A DNA stretch of 64,000 nucleotides from an uncultured Collinsella sp. (GCA_900541645.1 UQKQ01000006.1:62001-126000); one strand, 5' to 3'; counted from the first letter of the stretch, positions 43,522 to 53,500 are shown. The notes: generated from the letters alone by a model not told the origin. Numbers and translations: made by a program.

Positions 43522-43555
43522 GCAGCTCGTCGGCCTAGCCGGCGAGCTTTTTTGT
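43522..43555 (+). terminator. Terminator of the tRNA gene
   Basis: GCTCGTCGGC pairs with GCCGGCGAGC (one mismatch), followed by TTTTTT, 8 bases behind the CCA end. Confidence 0.8.
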
Positions 43556-43604
43556 TATTCCGGGACCGTGTTTTCGGTCCAATTCCCAACCTCTCAATCA
43601 AAGA

Positions 43605-43659
43605 TCTCGATCTGTACCTTCTAGGGTCGTTTTTGGCCTGTAATTGTTACAGATTGGGA
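43605..43659. repeat. Solitary 55-bp inverted-repeat unit (fourth copy)
   Basis: The left arm TCTCGATCTGTACCT, 25 interior bases and the right arm TGTTACAGATTGGGA give the same 15+25+15 plan as the three units at 25939-26154. The left arm has two changes at its inner end and the right arm has one. Confidence 0.75.
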
Positions 43660-43719
43660 CAAACCGACGGGCCGCCCCACCCCATCCACCTGCCGCCACC
43701 TGCTATCCGCCGATTTCCG

Positions 43720-43749
43720 TTGCGCCCCTGTGGCTCCATGCCATATACT
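43720..43749 (+). promoter_or_regulatory. Candidate promoter of the flavin oxidoreductase gene
   Basis: TTGCGC at 43720-43725 and TATACT at 43744-43749 are 18 bases apart, 53 bases before the start codon. Confidence 0.5.
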
Positions 43750-43801
43750 CTAGACAACTACGCGGCATCATCGCCGCCGCGCCTACAAGAGAGGAATGTC
43801 C

Positions 43802-45832
43802 ATGACCACACCTGCGTCTAAGCTGCTTCAACCCATTACGGTTGGCCCCCTTGAGCTCAAGAACCGCATTATGTTCCCGCCGCTTACCACCGGCTACGAG
43901 GAGCGCGACGGCTCCATCGGTGAGCGCAGCCTGGCTTTTTACGAGCGCCTGGCCCGTGGCGGCGTGAGCTACATCGTCATCGGCGACGTTGCTCCCGTCA
44001 TGACCGCAAGCCCCACGCCCAAGCTGGCGACCGACGCTCAGATCCCCACGTTTAAGGCGCTGGCCGACGCCGTCCACAAGCACGGCGCCAAGATCGCCCT
44101 GCAGCTGTTCCACCCCGAGTACGACGTCCCCGGCGTCGGCCGCATGGTCATGGGTTCCATGGCCGCTGCGAAAGCTGCGCAGGAGGCCAAGGCCGCCGGC
44201 GACGAGGAGACCTTTGCCGCCAAGATGGCCGAGTCCAACGAGATTCGCAATCAGGCCTACGCCAAGCTGCACCACGACATGCAGCACTTTGTGAACGAGG
44301 CGAGCGTGGAGCAGCTCACCCAGATCAAGGAGGCCATCGCTGCCTCGGCCGCCCGCGCGCAGCAGGCTGACATCGACGCCATCGAGGTCCACGGCGACCG
44401 TCTGGTGGGTTCGCTGTGCTCCGCGATCCTCAACCAGCGCACGGACGAGTACGGTGGCTCGTTCGAGAACCGCGTCCGCTACGCGCTCGAGGTCGTCGCC
44501 GCCATTAAGGAAGCCGCGCCGCAGCTGATGGTGGAGTACAAGCTCCCCGTGATCATGGAGAACCCCGACGGCACGCCGCGCGGCAAGGGCGGTCTGCTGC
44601 CCGATGAGGCCTGCGAGTTCGCCAAGCTGCTCGAGGGCGCCGGCATCGACATGATTCAGGTGGCGCAGGCAAACCACACCGGCAACATGGGCGACACCAT
44701 TCCGCCCATGGGCGCCATGCCCTACAACTGGACGCTGCCCGTGGCCGAGCGCGTCAAGGCCCTGGTCTCCGTGCCGGTGGCAACCGTCGGCCGCGTTGTC
44801 TCGGTCGAGGCGGGCGAGAAGATCCTGGAAGACGGTTCGGCCGACATCGTCGCGTACGGCCGCTCGCTCATGTGCGACCCCGACATTGCGCTCAAGGCCG
44901 CCACGGGTGAGCCCATCCGCGAGTGCCTCAACTGCAACAAGGGTTGCGTCGATGCGATCCAAAACCGCCAGTACATCTCGTGCGTGCTCAATGCCGAGAA
45001 CGGCGACGAGGCGACCATCGCCATTAAGCCGGGCGAGGGCGACAAGAAGATCGCCGTGGTGGGCGGCGGTATTGCCGGCCTGGAGGCCGCGCGCGTGGCG
45101 GCCAAGCGCGGCTACGACGTGACCGTCTATGAGGCGAGCGATCATCTGGGCGGCCAGATTGTGCTGGCGGCCGCGCCTCCGCGCAAGGACGAGATCATGC
45201 GCTCGGTGGAGTATTACGAGAAGATTCTGCCCGGCCTGGGCGTAAAGGTTGAGCTCAACCATGCCGCTACGGCCGAGGACCTCAACGCCGCCGACGCCGC
45301 GATTGTGGCTGTGGGCGCGCACGACGTGGTCATCCCCGTTCCGGGCGCCGATTCGGACAAGGTCGTCTCGAGCTGGGACGTGCTGGCCGGCAAGGCGGAG
45401 CTCGCGGGCTGCGTCGCCGTTATCGGCGGCGGCCTGGTGGGCACCGAGACTGCCGAGTACCTGCTGCAGAACGGCTGCGAGGTGGCGATTGTCGAGATGC
45501 TCGACAAGATTGCCGCAGGCGAGTCCGAGACCATTCTGCCGCTGATTATGAACGACTTTGCCGCCCACAACGTTGAGCAGCATGTTAAGACCCGCCTGAC
45601 CGCCATTACCGACGAGGGCGTGGAGGCCGTTCGCACCACCGAGGACGGCGCCGAGGAGCCGGTGAAGATCGCCTGCGATTACGTGGTGATGGCCGTGGGC
45701 TCCAAGGCCAACGGGTTTGACCTGGACGGCGTAACGGTGCCCGTGACCTGCGTGGGCGACTGCTCGGGCGAGCGCACCGCCGACATTGCGAGCGCCATTC
45801 GCACGGCGTATCACGCGGCCAACGAGCTCTAA
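43802..45832 (+). CDS. Old-yellow-enzyme/2,4-dienoyl-CoA-reductase-like FMN-FeS-FAD oxidoreductase
   Basis: This is a 676-residue multi-cofactor reductase. The N-terminal FMN barrel (1-355) has LKNRIMFPPLTTGYEERDGSI, ALQLFHPEYD, DAIEVHGDRLVGSLCSAILNQRTDEYGGSFENRVRYALEVV and VGRVVS. The [4Fe-4S] cysteines follow in CLNCNKGC...YISCVLN. The FAD/NAD(P)H half begins with IAVVGGGIAGLEAARVAAKRG (near 415), with a second GxGxxG in VAVIGGGLVGTETAEYLL and the end VGDCSGERTADIASAIRTAYHAA. This is the architecture of FadH, trimethylamine dehydrogenase, enoate reductases and the bile-acid enzymes BaiCD/BaiH. The substrate cannot be told. ATG 43802 has a 6-base gap from AGAGAGGA; ATG 43796 is too close. 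Confidence 0.88.
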   Translation: MTTPASKLLQPITVGPLELKNRIMFPPLTTGYEERDGSIGERSLAFYERLARGGVSYIVIGDVAPVMTASPTPKLATDAQIPTFKALADAVHKHGAKIALQLFHPEYDVPGVGRMVMGSMAAAKAAQEAKAAGDEETFAAKMAESNEIRNQAYAKLHHDMQHFVNEASVEQLTQIKEAIAASAARAQQADIDAIEVHGDRLVGSLCSAILNQRTDEYGGSFENRVRYALEVVAAIKEAAPQLMVEYKLPVIMENPDGTPRGKGGLLPDEACEFAKLLEGAGIDMIQVAQANHTGNMGDTIPPMGAMPYNWTLPVAERVKALVSVPVATVGRVVSVEAGEKILEDGSADIVAYGRSLMCDPDIALKAATGEPIRECLNCNKGCVDAIQNRQYISCVLNAENGDEATIAIKPGEGDKKIAVVGGGIAGLEAARVAAKRGYDVTVYEASDHLGGQIVLAAAPPRKDEIMRSVEYYEKILPGLGVKVELNHAATAEDLNAADAAIVAVGAHDVVIPVPGADSDKVVSSWDVLAGKAELAGCVAVIGGGLVGTETAEYLLQNGCEVAIVEMLDKIAAGESETILPLIMNDFAAHNVEQHVKTRLTAITDEGVEAVRTTEDGAEEPVKIACDYVVMAVGSKANGFDLDGVTVPVTCVGDCSGERTADIASAIRTAYHAANEL

Positions 45833-45858
45833 GTAAGAAAGCTATCGCGTATTGAGTG

Positions 45859-45895
45859 GGCGGGGAGTGCCGTATCGGCGCTCCCCGCCTTTTTT
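45859..45895 (+). terminator. Terminator of the flavin oxidoreductase gene
   Basis: GGCGGGGAG...CCG pairs with CGG...CTCCCCGCC and is followed by TTTTTT. Confidence 0.85.
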
Positions 45896-45927
45896 GCCAA
45901 TGAGGGCGCCCCTGACCAGCGGGTTCA

Positions 45928-46009
45928 GAAAATCCGAATTTCATGCACCAGAAAATCCGACTCCTTAGAACATGAAAATCCGAATCGCAACCACCCGAAA
46001 ATCCGAATT
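45928..46009 (+). promoter_or_regulatory. Four GAAAATCCGA boxes at an exact 23-bp period (probable operator)
   Basis: The box GAAAATCCGA starts at 45928, 45951, 45974 and 45997, each exactly 23 bases from the next; three continue with AT and one with CT. The bases between are not conserved. The last box ends just before TACAGT (about 46012), a possible -10. The DUF4143 gene begins 59 bases beyond the array. Two helical turns per step would put bound proteins on one face of the DNA. Confidence 0.75.
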
Positions 46010-46067
46010 TGCTACAGTGGAATAGAGGAATCAGAAAGCAGGAACTGGAAATCTGCGGGGGTGGCTC

Positions 46068-47372
46068 ATGGCGGGCGAAAGGCTACATCGGGACGGATAC
46101 ATCCCGCGTATCGTGGATGCGCAAATCGAACGCTACCTTCGCGTCTTTGGCGCGGTCGAGATTGCGGGCACCAAGTGGTGCGGCAAGACGTGGGCCGCGC
46201 TTGAGCACGGGGCGTCCGCCTCGTATGTCGACGAGAATCTCGACCTCGCGCGTGCCGACCCGGCGATGATGTTGCTGGGAGACCGTCCGCATATTATCGA
46301 TGAGTGGCAGCGAGTTCCCCAGATTTGGGACTACGTTAGACACGAGGTTGACCGCACCCGGGGCACGCGCGGCGCCTATATCCTCACGGGTTCCGCCACG
46401 CCTGCGTTTGGCTCAAAGACGGAAGCACCCGCGCATAGTGGAGCCGGCCGCATCGGCCGCGTCCGCATGTACCCCATGACGCTTGCCGAGACAGGTGAGT
46501 CCAGCGGCAAGGTGAGCCTGGCGGGCTTGTTTGAGCATCGTTTTGAGCCCTGTCGGTGCAATGGCGATACACCGGGGCTTGTCGAAGCCGCCTGCCGCGG
46601 CGGCTGGCCCGAGGCGATCGATATGGTTTCGGCTGACGCCCAGCTCATCGCTCGCGAATATCTCAACACTACGTTTTCGAGCAGCTTCCCGGCGGTTGGT
46701 CTCGACCCCGATATTGCTCGTCGAGTCTCCGCATCGATCGCGCGCAATCTGGGACAGGCGACCACGTATAAAACGATTCTTATGGATATGTTCGGTGCCG
46801 AGGGGGAACCCGCAGCGTTTGCCGACGAGACCAAGGTGCGCAGGTACCTGGATGCCCTCAAAGGCATGTTCATTCTCGAGGAGGTCCCCGGTTGGGTTCC
46901 CGCCGCGCGCGACAAACGACGCTTTACCGTCAAGCCCAAGCGCTATCTGGCAGATCCGAGCCTTGCTTGCGCCTTGCTAGGTATGTCCTTGCAGGCGCTG
47001 CTTGCCGACTGGCAGACATTTGGTCTGGTGTTTGAGAATTTGGTCATACGCGATCTTTCGGTCTACGCACGTTCGCTCGACCTGCTGGATAGCACGCCCG
47101 TGCGCTATTATCGCGACGATTCGGGCCTTGAATGCGATGCCATCGTGCAGCTAGCCGATGGACGGTGGGCCGCCTTTGAGATTAAGGTGAGCGAAGATAA
47201 GGCGAGCGCCGGCGTTGAGAGCCTCAAGCGCGTTCGCAAGAAGGTCTGTGGAAATCCTCGTTCACGCACACGCGAACCGGAGTTTATGGCCGTGATTGTG
47301 GGGGTGGGTGAGTACGCCCGCGAGGTCGAGGACGGTATCTACGTGATACCCGTGCGCGCGTTGGGGTGTTAA
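46068..47372 (+). CDS. ATP-binding protein with DUF4143 C-terminal domain
   Basis: The 434-residue protein belongs to the AAA-like family with a C-terminal DUF4143. The N-terminal P-loop is GTKWCGKTWAA, in which the lysine and threonine of Walker A are kept but the glycines are altered. HIIDEWQRVPQIWDYVR is the Walker B region, and YILTGSATP is the sensor strand. The DUF4143 part (about 190-434) includes SVYARSL and ends with a PD-(D/E)XK-like core: GLECDAIVQL (Asp) and WAAFEIKVSED (E-x-K). The biological role of these abundant proteins is not settled. The promoter region carries the 23-bp-period operator, which suggests tight or self-regulated expression. It stands alone, with the surface operon 276 bases downstream. 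Confidence 0.85.
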   Translation: MAGERLHRDGYIPRIVDAQIERYLRVFGAVEIAGTKWCGKTWAALEHGASASYVDENLDLARADPAMMLLGDRPHIIDEWQRVPQIWDYVRHEVDRTRGTRGAYILTGSATPAFGSKTEAPAHSGAGRIGRVRMYPMTLAETGESSGKVSLAGLFEHRFEPCRCNGDTPGLVEAACRGGWPEAIDMVSADAQLIAREYLNTTFSSSFPAVGLDPDIARRVSASIARNLGQATTYKTILMDMFGAEGEPAAFADETKVRRYLDALKGMFILEEVPGWVPAARDKRRFTVKPKRYLADPSLACALLGMSLQALLADWQTFGLVFENLVIRDLSVYARSLDLLDSTPVRYYRDDSGLECDAIVQLADGRWAAFEIKVSEDKASAGVESLKRVRKKVCGNPRSRTREPEFMAVIVGVGEYAREVEDGIYVIPVRALGC

Positions 47373-47412
47373 GGGGCGGCACGCCGTGTGCCCGCTGCCC
47401 GGTGCTGCGGAT

Positions 47413-47442
47413 TGGTGCAAGTGGTCAGGTTTGTTTGCACCA
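47413..47442. repeat. GGTGCA hairpin, degenerate GGGAC-family unit
   Basis: TGGTGCA and TGCACCA enclose AGTGGTCAGGTTTGTT, similar to the GGTGCA...CCTGTCCCC...TGCACC unit near 19890. Confidence 0.45.
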
Positions 47443-47535
47443 TGTCCTTGGCATATGGAAGAAGCTGCTATTCGTAATCTTTAAGACATCATTAAGGCTT
47501 GCGCTGTGGAGCAAACCGCAGGTCAATGCTATTCT

Positions 47536-47564
47536 TTTACCTTATCGTACGGTGTTGTATTCTG
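47536..47564 (+). promoter_or_regulatory. Candidate promoter of the surface-protein operon
   Basis: TTTACC at 47536-47541 and TATTCT at 47559-47564 are separated by 17 bases, 84 bases before the first ATG. The match to consensus is moderate. Confidence 0.35.
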
Positions 47565-47648
47565 CCTGAATTCTCTACCTGCGAACAACGGATAAACGCG
47601 ACCGAGCGGAAAAGGATGGCAAGCCCGCAAGCAGGGCAAACGTAAGCG

Positions 47649-48701
47649 ATGAGTGGCATGGACCGACATAGCGAGCTCCAGCAGCACAAGACGGCGGCCG
47701 AGTACCGCCAAGCTGCCGACGAGCACGTGCGGACCCTCAAGGATTTCTGGAAGGATTTCCTGGTGAGCGGTCTGTTTGTGCTGGCCGCCATCGTTGCCAT
47801 CTTTGCATGCCTGGCCTGGTTTGCCGCGAATAACCGAGTGAGTGCCACGGGGAGTACGATCGGGGCGAAGGGCCCACGGTTTGTGCTCTCGGGAACGCAG
47901 GGCGGCACGGCAGGCGAGTACGACGCCCAGGACAACTACGCGTCGGACAGTACAAGCCTTGCCGTGAACAATCTTTTCAACCTCAATAACATGAGTGCCG
48001 ATGGCAGTCTTTCTCCGGGGTCGGCCGGTCAGCTTCAGCTCAACGTCAAGCCGCTCTGTAATGACCTGCGTGATATCACGGTGGAAATGACCTGGGAAAT
48101 CTCTGTCCAGACGAGCGCTGCGGGCACGGGCGGCACCGCTACGGACGCATCGAAAAACGAAGAGATCATCAACTCGCTTAAAAATCTGGTGCGCGGCCAT
48201 ATCCTGGTTTTCCAGGGCAAAGAACCCTCTGGCTTTTACTCGAAACCGCTGATCCCCACGACCACCACGGTGACCCAGGACGGGGCTAGCGTCACCGTCA
48301 TTACACAGAGCTTTACCATCCCAAAGTCGAGCTTTTACGCTGCGGACTCAAATAGCACGACCAAAACCGTACCCAAAACCCTCTACTGGATTTGGCCGGA
48401 GCAGTTCAAGAGCTATGTTCGCACGGGTAATGCCGGCTACGGCGGCAGCCTTTTTGCAAGCACGGACGCCGGTTACACTGCCCTCGTCGGCGACATCAAC
48501 AATAACCACGCGCGCTATTTCCGCGCCGATAGCACGAGCGTGCCAGGTCAGGCGCCTAGCGCGGTTCCGCCTGTCGGAGCCGGCATGTCCTCTGCGGATG
48601 TGGAAACCTGCGCCAGCTACTACAACAACGCCGACGAGATTATCGGCAAGAACGTCAAGTACATTCGCGTGCGCTTCACCGCCAAGGAGGCGGATAAATA
48701 A
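47649..48701 (+). CDS. Membrane-anchored surface protein, operon gene 1 (unknown family)
   Basis: I do not recognise a named family. The 350-residue protein has a charged cytoplasmic start (1-36), one membrane segment (about 37-58, LVSGLFVLAAIVAIFACLAW) and an outside domain of about 290 residues rich in Thr, Ser, Asn and Val, consistent with beta-sandwich folds. The segment leaving the membrane reads AWFAANNRVSATG. The next two genes have GWFVDANRGSTVG and GYFTYSAYTANGF at the same place, a pattern reminiscent of TasA/camelysin-type leaders ([WY]-F-x-x-N). Only two cysteines are clear in the outside domain (PLCNDL, ETCASYY). The ribosome site is weak; ATG 47658 is an alternative. The gene abuts the next at the stop codon. 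Confidence 0.7.
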   Translation: MSGMDRHSELQQHKTAAEYRQAADEHVRTLKDFWKDFLVSGLFVLAAIVAIFACLAWFAANNRVSATGSTIGAKGPRFVLSGTQGGTAGEYDAQDNYASDSTSLAVNNLFNLNNMSADGSLSPGSAGQLQLNVKPLCNDLRDITVEMTWEISVQTSAAGTGGTATDASKNEEIINSLKNLVRGHILVFQGKEPSGFYSKPLIPTTTTVTQDGASVTVITQSFTIPKSSFYAADSNSTTKTVPKTLYWIWPEQFKSYVRTGNAGYGGSLFASTDAGYTALVGDINNNHARYFRADSTSVPGQAPSAVPPVGAGMSSADVETCASYYNNADEIIGKNVKYIRVRFTAKEADK

Positions 48702-49541
48702 ATGGACGAGCAGCTTAATGCCCGCGAGCAGGGCGATATCAAACACAACGAAGGAGCGGCAAACCCCGGCGGCAACGGGTTCGGCTCGCACGGCGAAGCG
48801 CGTCCGGCTGGCCGCATCGAGCGCATCAAGGCTTGGGTGAGCGACCACCGTCGCGAATCCCTGGCCATCGTGGGTCTGGTGGCCGTGCTTCTCGTGTTGC
48901 TGGGATTGACGCTCGGATGGTTCGTCGATGCCAATCGCGGCTCCACCGTTGGCAAGATCAAGGAGCCGGCGGAGCTCAAAGTGCTGGGCCCCAACGCTAC
49001 GGCAACAGAGCAGGTCGACCTGAGCTACAACCCCGAATACGGCGATACCAAGACCGGCAACACGGTGACGCTCAAGCGCCCGTTTTGCGTGCAGACGGGC
49101 GGTGACGGTTTTGAGCTGCAACTCGCGAATACGACCAACATTACGGGTCTCACTATTGAGCTGTACAGAGCCGAGAACACGTCTGCGCTCCAGACGCCCG
49201 ACGTGAGCGGTACCGCAGACGGCAAATCTTATAGCTGGAAAGCAACCGGAGAGAACCTGCTGACGAGCTTCGAATATATCAACAGGGAGAACGACGGTCT
49301 GGCAGCCGTGCCGGGCGAGGGCGCAAGCGACCCTACATTCAAGGACTATCAAAACGTCCAGCGTAACGCGCGCCCGCTCTACCGATACAAGAAATTCGGC
49401 AAAGGCGACCTCAACGCTAAGACACTCGACAACTCGACTGGCAATGACACGCTTAACTTTATCATCAAGCTTTCGTGGGACGAGAGCGCCAAAGAGACCG
49501 ACGTGATTTACCTGATCGCGCGCAACACGAGCGGCAAGTAG
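48702..49541 (+). CDS. Membrane-anchored surface protein, operon gene 2 (unknown family)
   Basis: The 279-residue protein has a Gly/Asn-rich cytoplasmic start, basic RIERIKAWVSDHRR before the membrane, one membrane segment (about 53-73, AIVGLVAVLLVLLGLTLGW) and GWFVDANRGSTVG at the exit. The outer part begins KEPAELKVLGPN and appears to be all-beta; it mentions no known enzyme motif. GDGFELQLANTTNITGLTIELYRAE looks like a beta-sandwich edge. The ATG lies immediately behind the stop of gene 1, with GGAGG 9 bases upstream inside gene 1, so the two are coupled. It is likely a partner or anchor for the giant protein. Confidence 0.7.
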   Translation: MDEQLNAREQGDIKHNEGAANPGGNGFGSHGEARPAGRIERIKAWVSDHRRESLAIVGLVAVLLVLLGLTLGWFVDANRGSTVGKIKEPAELKVLGPNATATEQVDLSYNPEYGDTKTGNTVTLKRPFCVQTGGDGFELQLANTTNITGLTIELYRAENTSALQTPDVSGTADGKSYSWKATGENLLTSFEYINRENDGLAAVPGEGASDPTFKDYQNVQRNARPLYRYKKFGKGDLNAKTLDNSTGNDTLNFIIKLSWDESAKETDVIYLIARNTSGK

Positions 49542-49555
49542 GAGAGGGGGCGCAC

Positions 49556-50500
49556 ATGGAGAAGCAAGAGAAACAGCAGGATGCCGAGCGCGAGCAGCTG
49601 GCAAAAAGCAAGAGCCTAGTCAAGAACAAGCTGGTTGTGGCGGCAATCGCACTTATTTGCGCCGTGGCGCTCGTGACGGGTGGCTACTTTACCTATTCCG
49701 CCTACACCGCCAACGGATTTCTAAAGTCCGTCGCCGCAACGGGCACTGCGCAGAGCCTATTTGCAAGCGATTTGCTCACGGGCTATATGAGTGCGCCTAG
49801 CCCCGACGAGCTCGCCCGTGCCCAGCGCTCCGTTACGGTGTATCCCAACAACGGGCAGTGCAACTTTACCTTTAGCATCTACAACTACTTGCTGGGCAAC
49901 AGCAACTTCTGCAACGACAAAAATGTGACATACACCTTGACGGTCGAGGGGCACGGGCTCGATGGCGCCACGTGGAGCTATGCGCCCCAGCCCGGTAGCA
50001 GCGTCACGCTTCCGGAGAATCAACCTACCAAGAACGACTACACCGTGACCTTCCCCGAGGCTAAGTTGGGACAAGCATACTTTGTGATTAAGGCCACGGT
50101 CGTATCGGAGAAGAGCCCCGGCACCGAGCTAGCCTGTCTGGCGGCGAAAGTCGTGCCGTCAAAGAGGGCCGAGGTCAAGACCGCTGCGGTTGAGGGCGCG
50201 CTGGTCGATGAGGCTGGCAAGTTTGCTGATTACGCTGCATACAACTACCGCGTGACGGTTACGGGCGCACTGGCAAACGTCACGCTCGCGTGGGGGGAGA
50301 ACGTGGAGATCGACCCGTTCTTTGAGACCAACCATAGCGCGACGGTGGATGCTGCAGCTCGCAAGGCTACGTTCACCATGGAGCCGGGTTCGATGGTCGT
50401 CAACTTTTACCGAGCGGACGGCAAAACGCCCGGTGGCTGGGGCGACCTGGACATTAGCGTGAGCGGAACTACTCTGACGGGCGCGACGGAGACTCGATAA
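49556..50500 (+). CDS. Membrane-anchored surface protein, operon gene 3 (unknown family)
   Basis: The 314-residue protein has a lysine/glutamine-rich start, one membrane segment (about 26-45, LVVAAIALICAVALVTGGYF) and the exit sequence GYFTYSAYTANGF. The outer region has two beta-rich blocks: YPNNGQCNFTFSIYNYLLGNSNFC...TYTLTVEG and a later KFADYAAYNYRVTVTGALANVTLAWG. Three cysteines in the outer part could form one disulfide. The frame is open from 49475 in gene 2, but ATG 49556 lies 5 bases behind GGAGAGGGGG. It is followed by the 3554-residue protein gene after 39 bases. Confidence 0.7.
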   Translation: MEKQEKQQDAEREQLAKSKSLVKNKLVVAAIALICAVALVTGGYFTYSAYTANGFLKSVAATGTAQSLFASDLLTGYMSAPSPDELARAQRSVTVYPNNGQCNFTFSIYNYLLGNSNFCNDKNVTYTLTVEGHGLDGATWSYAPQPGSSVTLPENQPTKNDYTVTFPEAKLGQAYFVIKATVVSEKSPGTELACLAAKVVPSKRAEVKTAAVEGALVDEAGKFADYAAYNYRVTVTGALANVTLAWGENVEIDPFFETNHSATVDAAARKATFTMEPGSMVVNFYRADGKTPGGWGDLDISVSGTTLTGATETR

Positions 50501-50539
50501 CTCTGGAAGCGGAGTTTTAGGATAAGAGGTACGGAATCG

Positions 50540-53500
50540 ATGAGAACGGCAAAGCGCATATTCGCAGAGTTCATGACGGTGGTCATGGTGCTCCAAGCAT
50601 GCTCGCCCACGGTGGCTGCTGTGGCGGCAGGCTGGCAGAACATCTCGAACGAGATTGCTGCCGCATCTGCGAAGGCGTTGGATACTGCCGAGAGCGGCGA
50701 GACCAACGGCGATGTCACGATCGGGTCTGGGTCGAGTGATGCCGGCGCCGACAGCGACAGTGCTGGGGATGACGCGGTGAAGGATGACGCTGCAGCAGGC
50801 GATACCACCGATAGCGCCACTGGTTCCGATTCCACGGGCGACCAGACGGAAGGCGACGATGCCGCTGACGATGCCGCCGCTGACGACGCCGAGCAAGATG
50901 CCGATGATGCGGCTTCGGAGGACGCTGATGCCCAGGCGGGTGCGACGATCACGGATTTGAATAAGCTCGTCGAGCTGCTCGAGAAGAACGGCGCGGAAAG
51001 CATCGTGCGCAAAGACGACGAGAGCGGAATCCGAAGCCTCGATGTCAAGTCGTCGGAGGCGTTCGCCGTCCTGTCTAACGCCGACGCTTCGCTTTACTAT
51101 GATGCGCAGATCAAGGTTATCATCACGGGCGATGCGAAGCTCACCGAGTCGGCTAATAACGGCATGTCTTTCCAGGGTCTTGGCAGTGATGAATGTCCGT
51201 TTGAAGGCAGGATCTATAGGGACGTTGATAGTCCCGTCGAGCTTACGACTGATCGGACGGTTTTTAATAACCTCAAGCTGTCTGACCAAAACAAAACGGT
51301 CAGGATAAAGTGGGTAGGCGCGACTAGCTATAGCGCACCGATGGTCGCTTCGAAGGTCAGCGGTACGGAAAACGGCGAAGAGAGCAAGACACTCATCGCG
51401 TCGGTTGACATCGTGGAACCCGTGAACGTTGATGTGAAGGATGCGACTTCCGCCTTGACGGCACCCCTCCTGGGTGCGACGACGGGCGACCTTGCTGCGA
51501 ACGTTACCTATAGCCTCACCGATTCTCGAAAGAATCTCAACGCGAATGCGACGGGCAACATTGGCTTGATTGCCAACACGGTCGAGAGCGGGAGCTTGAC
51601 GGTTGAGTCCGTCACGTTCCCCAACGATCTGACCTCAGGCGGAGCCGTCAAAACGAGCTCTGGCAACGCTGGCCTGCTCGTAGGCGAAGTCAAGGACGGT
51701 GCGACCCTGAGCATTGGCACTCTGGCAAACGTTCCCACCGCCACCGTCCAGTCTACGAACGGCTCCGCCGGTGGCGTTGTAGGACTCGTTGGCTCGAGCA
51801 CGGGTGCCATGGTCAACGTCGCGAAAGCTCTCGACCTACACGCGCTCACCGTCAAGGGCACAACTGCCAGCGGCGGTTTTATTGGTAAAGCGACCGTGCT
51901 CACACTGGGCGCGGATAATAAGCAGATTGGGTGTCCTCTAAATATTGGCGACGAGAACAGCGCTTGCTCTGGTGGCGTTATCGGCGACGTGAGCTTTGCG
52001 CAAGGATTTGCCGTTACGTCCAATATGTTCGACCTGGGCGACCTTGTGACTCTTGGTGCGTCGCAGCGCGCCGGCGCTCTTTTTGGCATGGCCGATATCT
52101 CTAATGGAGACATCGTGGTTCAAGGCGGGACGTATAAGAGCAAACTCGCCTTACCAGAAGATGTTAGTGTCAACGGCAGCTACGGCGGCCTTGTCGGCAA
52201 GGTGTTCGCGACGAAAACGGACGACGACGGCGCTTTGCGCGCCTTTGTTGTTGAAAAGGATGCAGATAATAAGAATACGTGCTCAATTGAGTTTGACCTT
52301 GCGAGCAAGTTGTCCGACGCAGGCGGCGTTGTTGGCTATGTTGGCGATAGCGCAAATCCTAACTCGCAGCCCGTTGCCGTTGTCTTCAACGGCGTGACGG
52401 TTGCGTGCAAGGGAGATGCTTCGGCGCGAACGGGTACCGGAAAGTTCGGTGGCGCCGTGGGCGTTGTCGATACGCGCAATGTCCTTGACGTGCGAGATTT
52501 CAAACTTACAAGCGACAATCCTATCGGTAAGGCGCAAAGCAACCGTGCCGCGGGAATTGCGGGATCCGCGTGGAATGCTGTAATCAAATTCAGCGGCATC
52601 ACGGATCTGTCGGGCGCAAGTTTTGCCGAGAACGCCACGACGGGTCAGCTCGTATACGAGAACCACAACGCGCTGATCTTCGCTGCCGGCAATGGCTCTA
52701 ATGGTGATCTGGGAGACAAGGGCGCTGCGGTCTGGACCTTCAAGCGTAGCAACTCAGCCTCAAAGACGGACGACATCGCGACCTACGGTGAAGTTGTTCG
52801 TCTGGGCGGCGACTTCATTAAGCTTGATGTGGACACTCATAAGTTGACCTTGCCGGATTCGCTGACGGCAGCTAACGGTGCCTACGCCCTAACCACAGCT
52901 GAGGATTTCGCCAAGCTTGCGATTACCTGGCAAACCAACGGCTACTACTCGATGGTTGACGGCGTTACCGAAAACAACCTTAACGGCTTGCAGTCCTCGA
53001 CCATTACGGTGAACGGCACTATTGATCTCAAGGGCACGGGCCTGACGGGTTTCACGCAGGATCGTGCAGACGGCTCGCAAGTTTTCTCGGGAACGTTGAA
53101 CGGTGGCGGCACAATCAATCTTGCCGTCGGCGAGGCGTACGGCAAGCGTGGTGAAGCTGTGCTTGACGGCAATGACACGAGCAACGGCAACGGCAAAATC
53201 TACCGCCACGGCCGCTTAGGCTTGTTCGCGGCCGTCAACGGCGCAACCATCTCCAACGTCACAATCGCTGGCTCCATGAAGTTCGATAACGGTTCGGCTA
53301 TCGATGCCGGGTCGCTGGCGGGTGCCATCGTCGGCAACCTGTCATTGTCTAGCGTAACGTGCAAAACGAATAACGCGTGCGATGATACGTTTGCCAATGA
53401 CGTGAACATTGGTGGTATTGCGGGCAGCGTGTCGGCGGCTGCCACGGTTACGTTTAAGGGTAACAGCAAGGCGCAAACGACTATCACTGCAGCCGGATCG

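Noticed and set aside
43242..43601. Longer coaX frame running through the tRNA gene
   Set aside because: The conserved start MLLAIDMGNTQ with its own ribosome site is at 43241; the upstream part is antisense to the tRNA.
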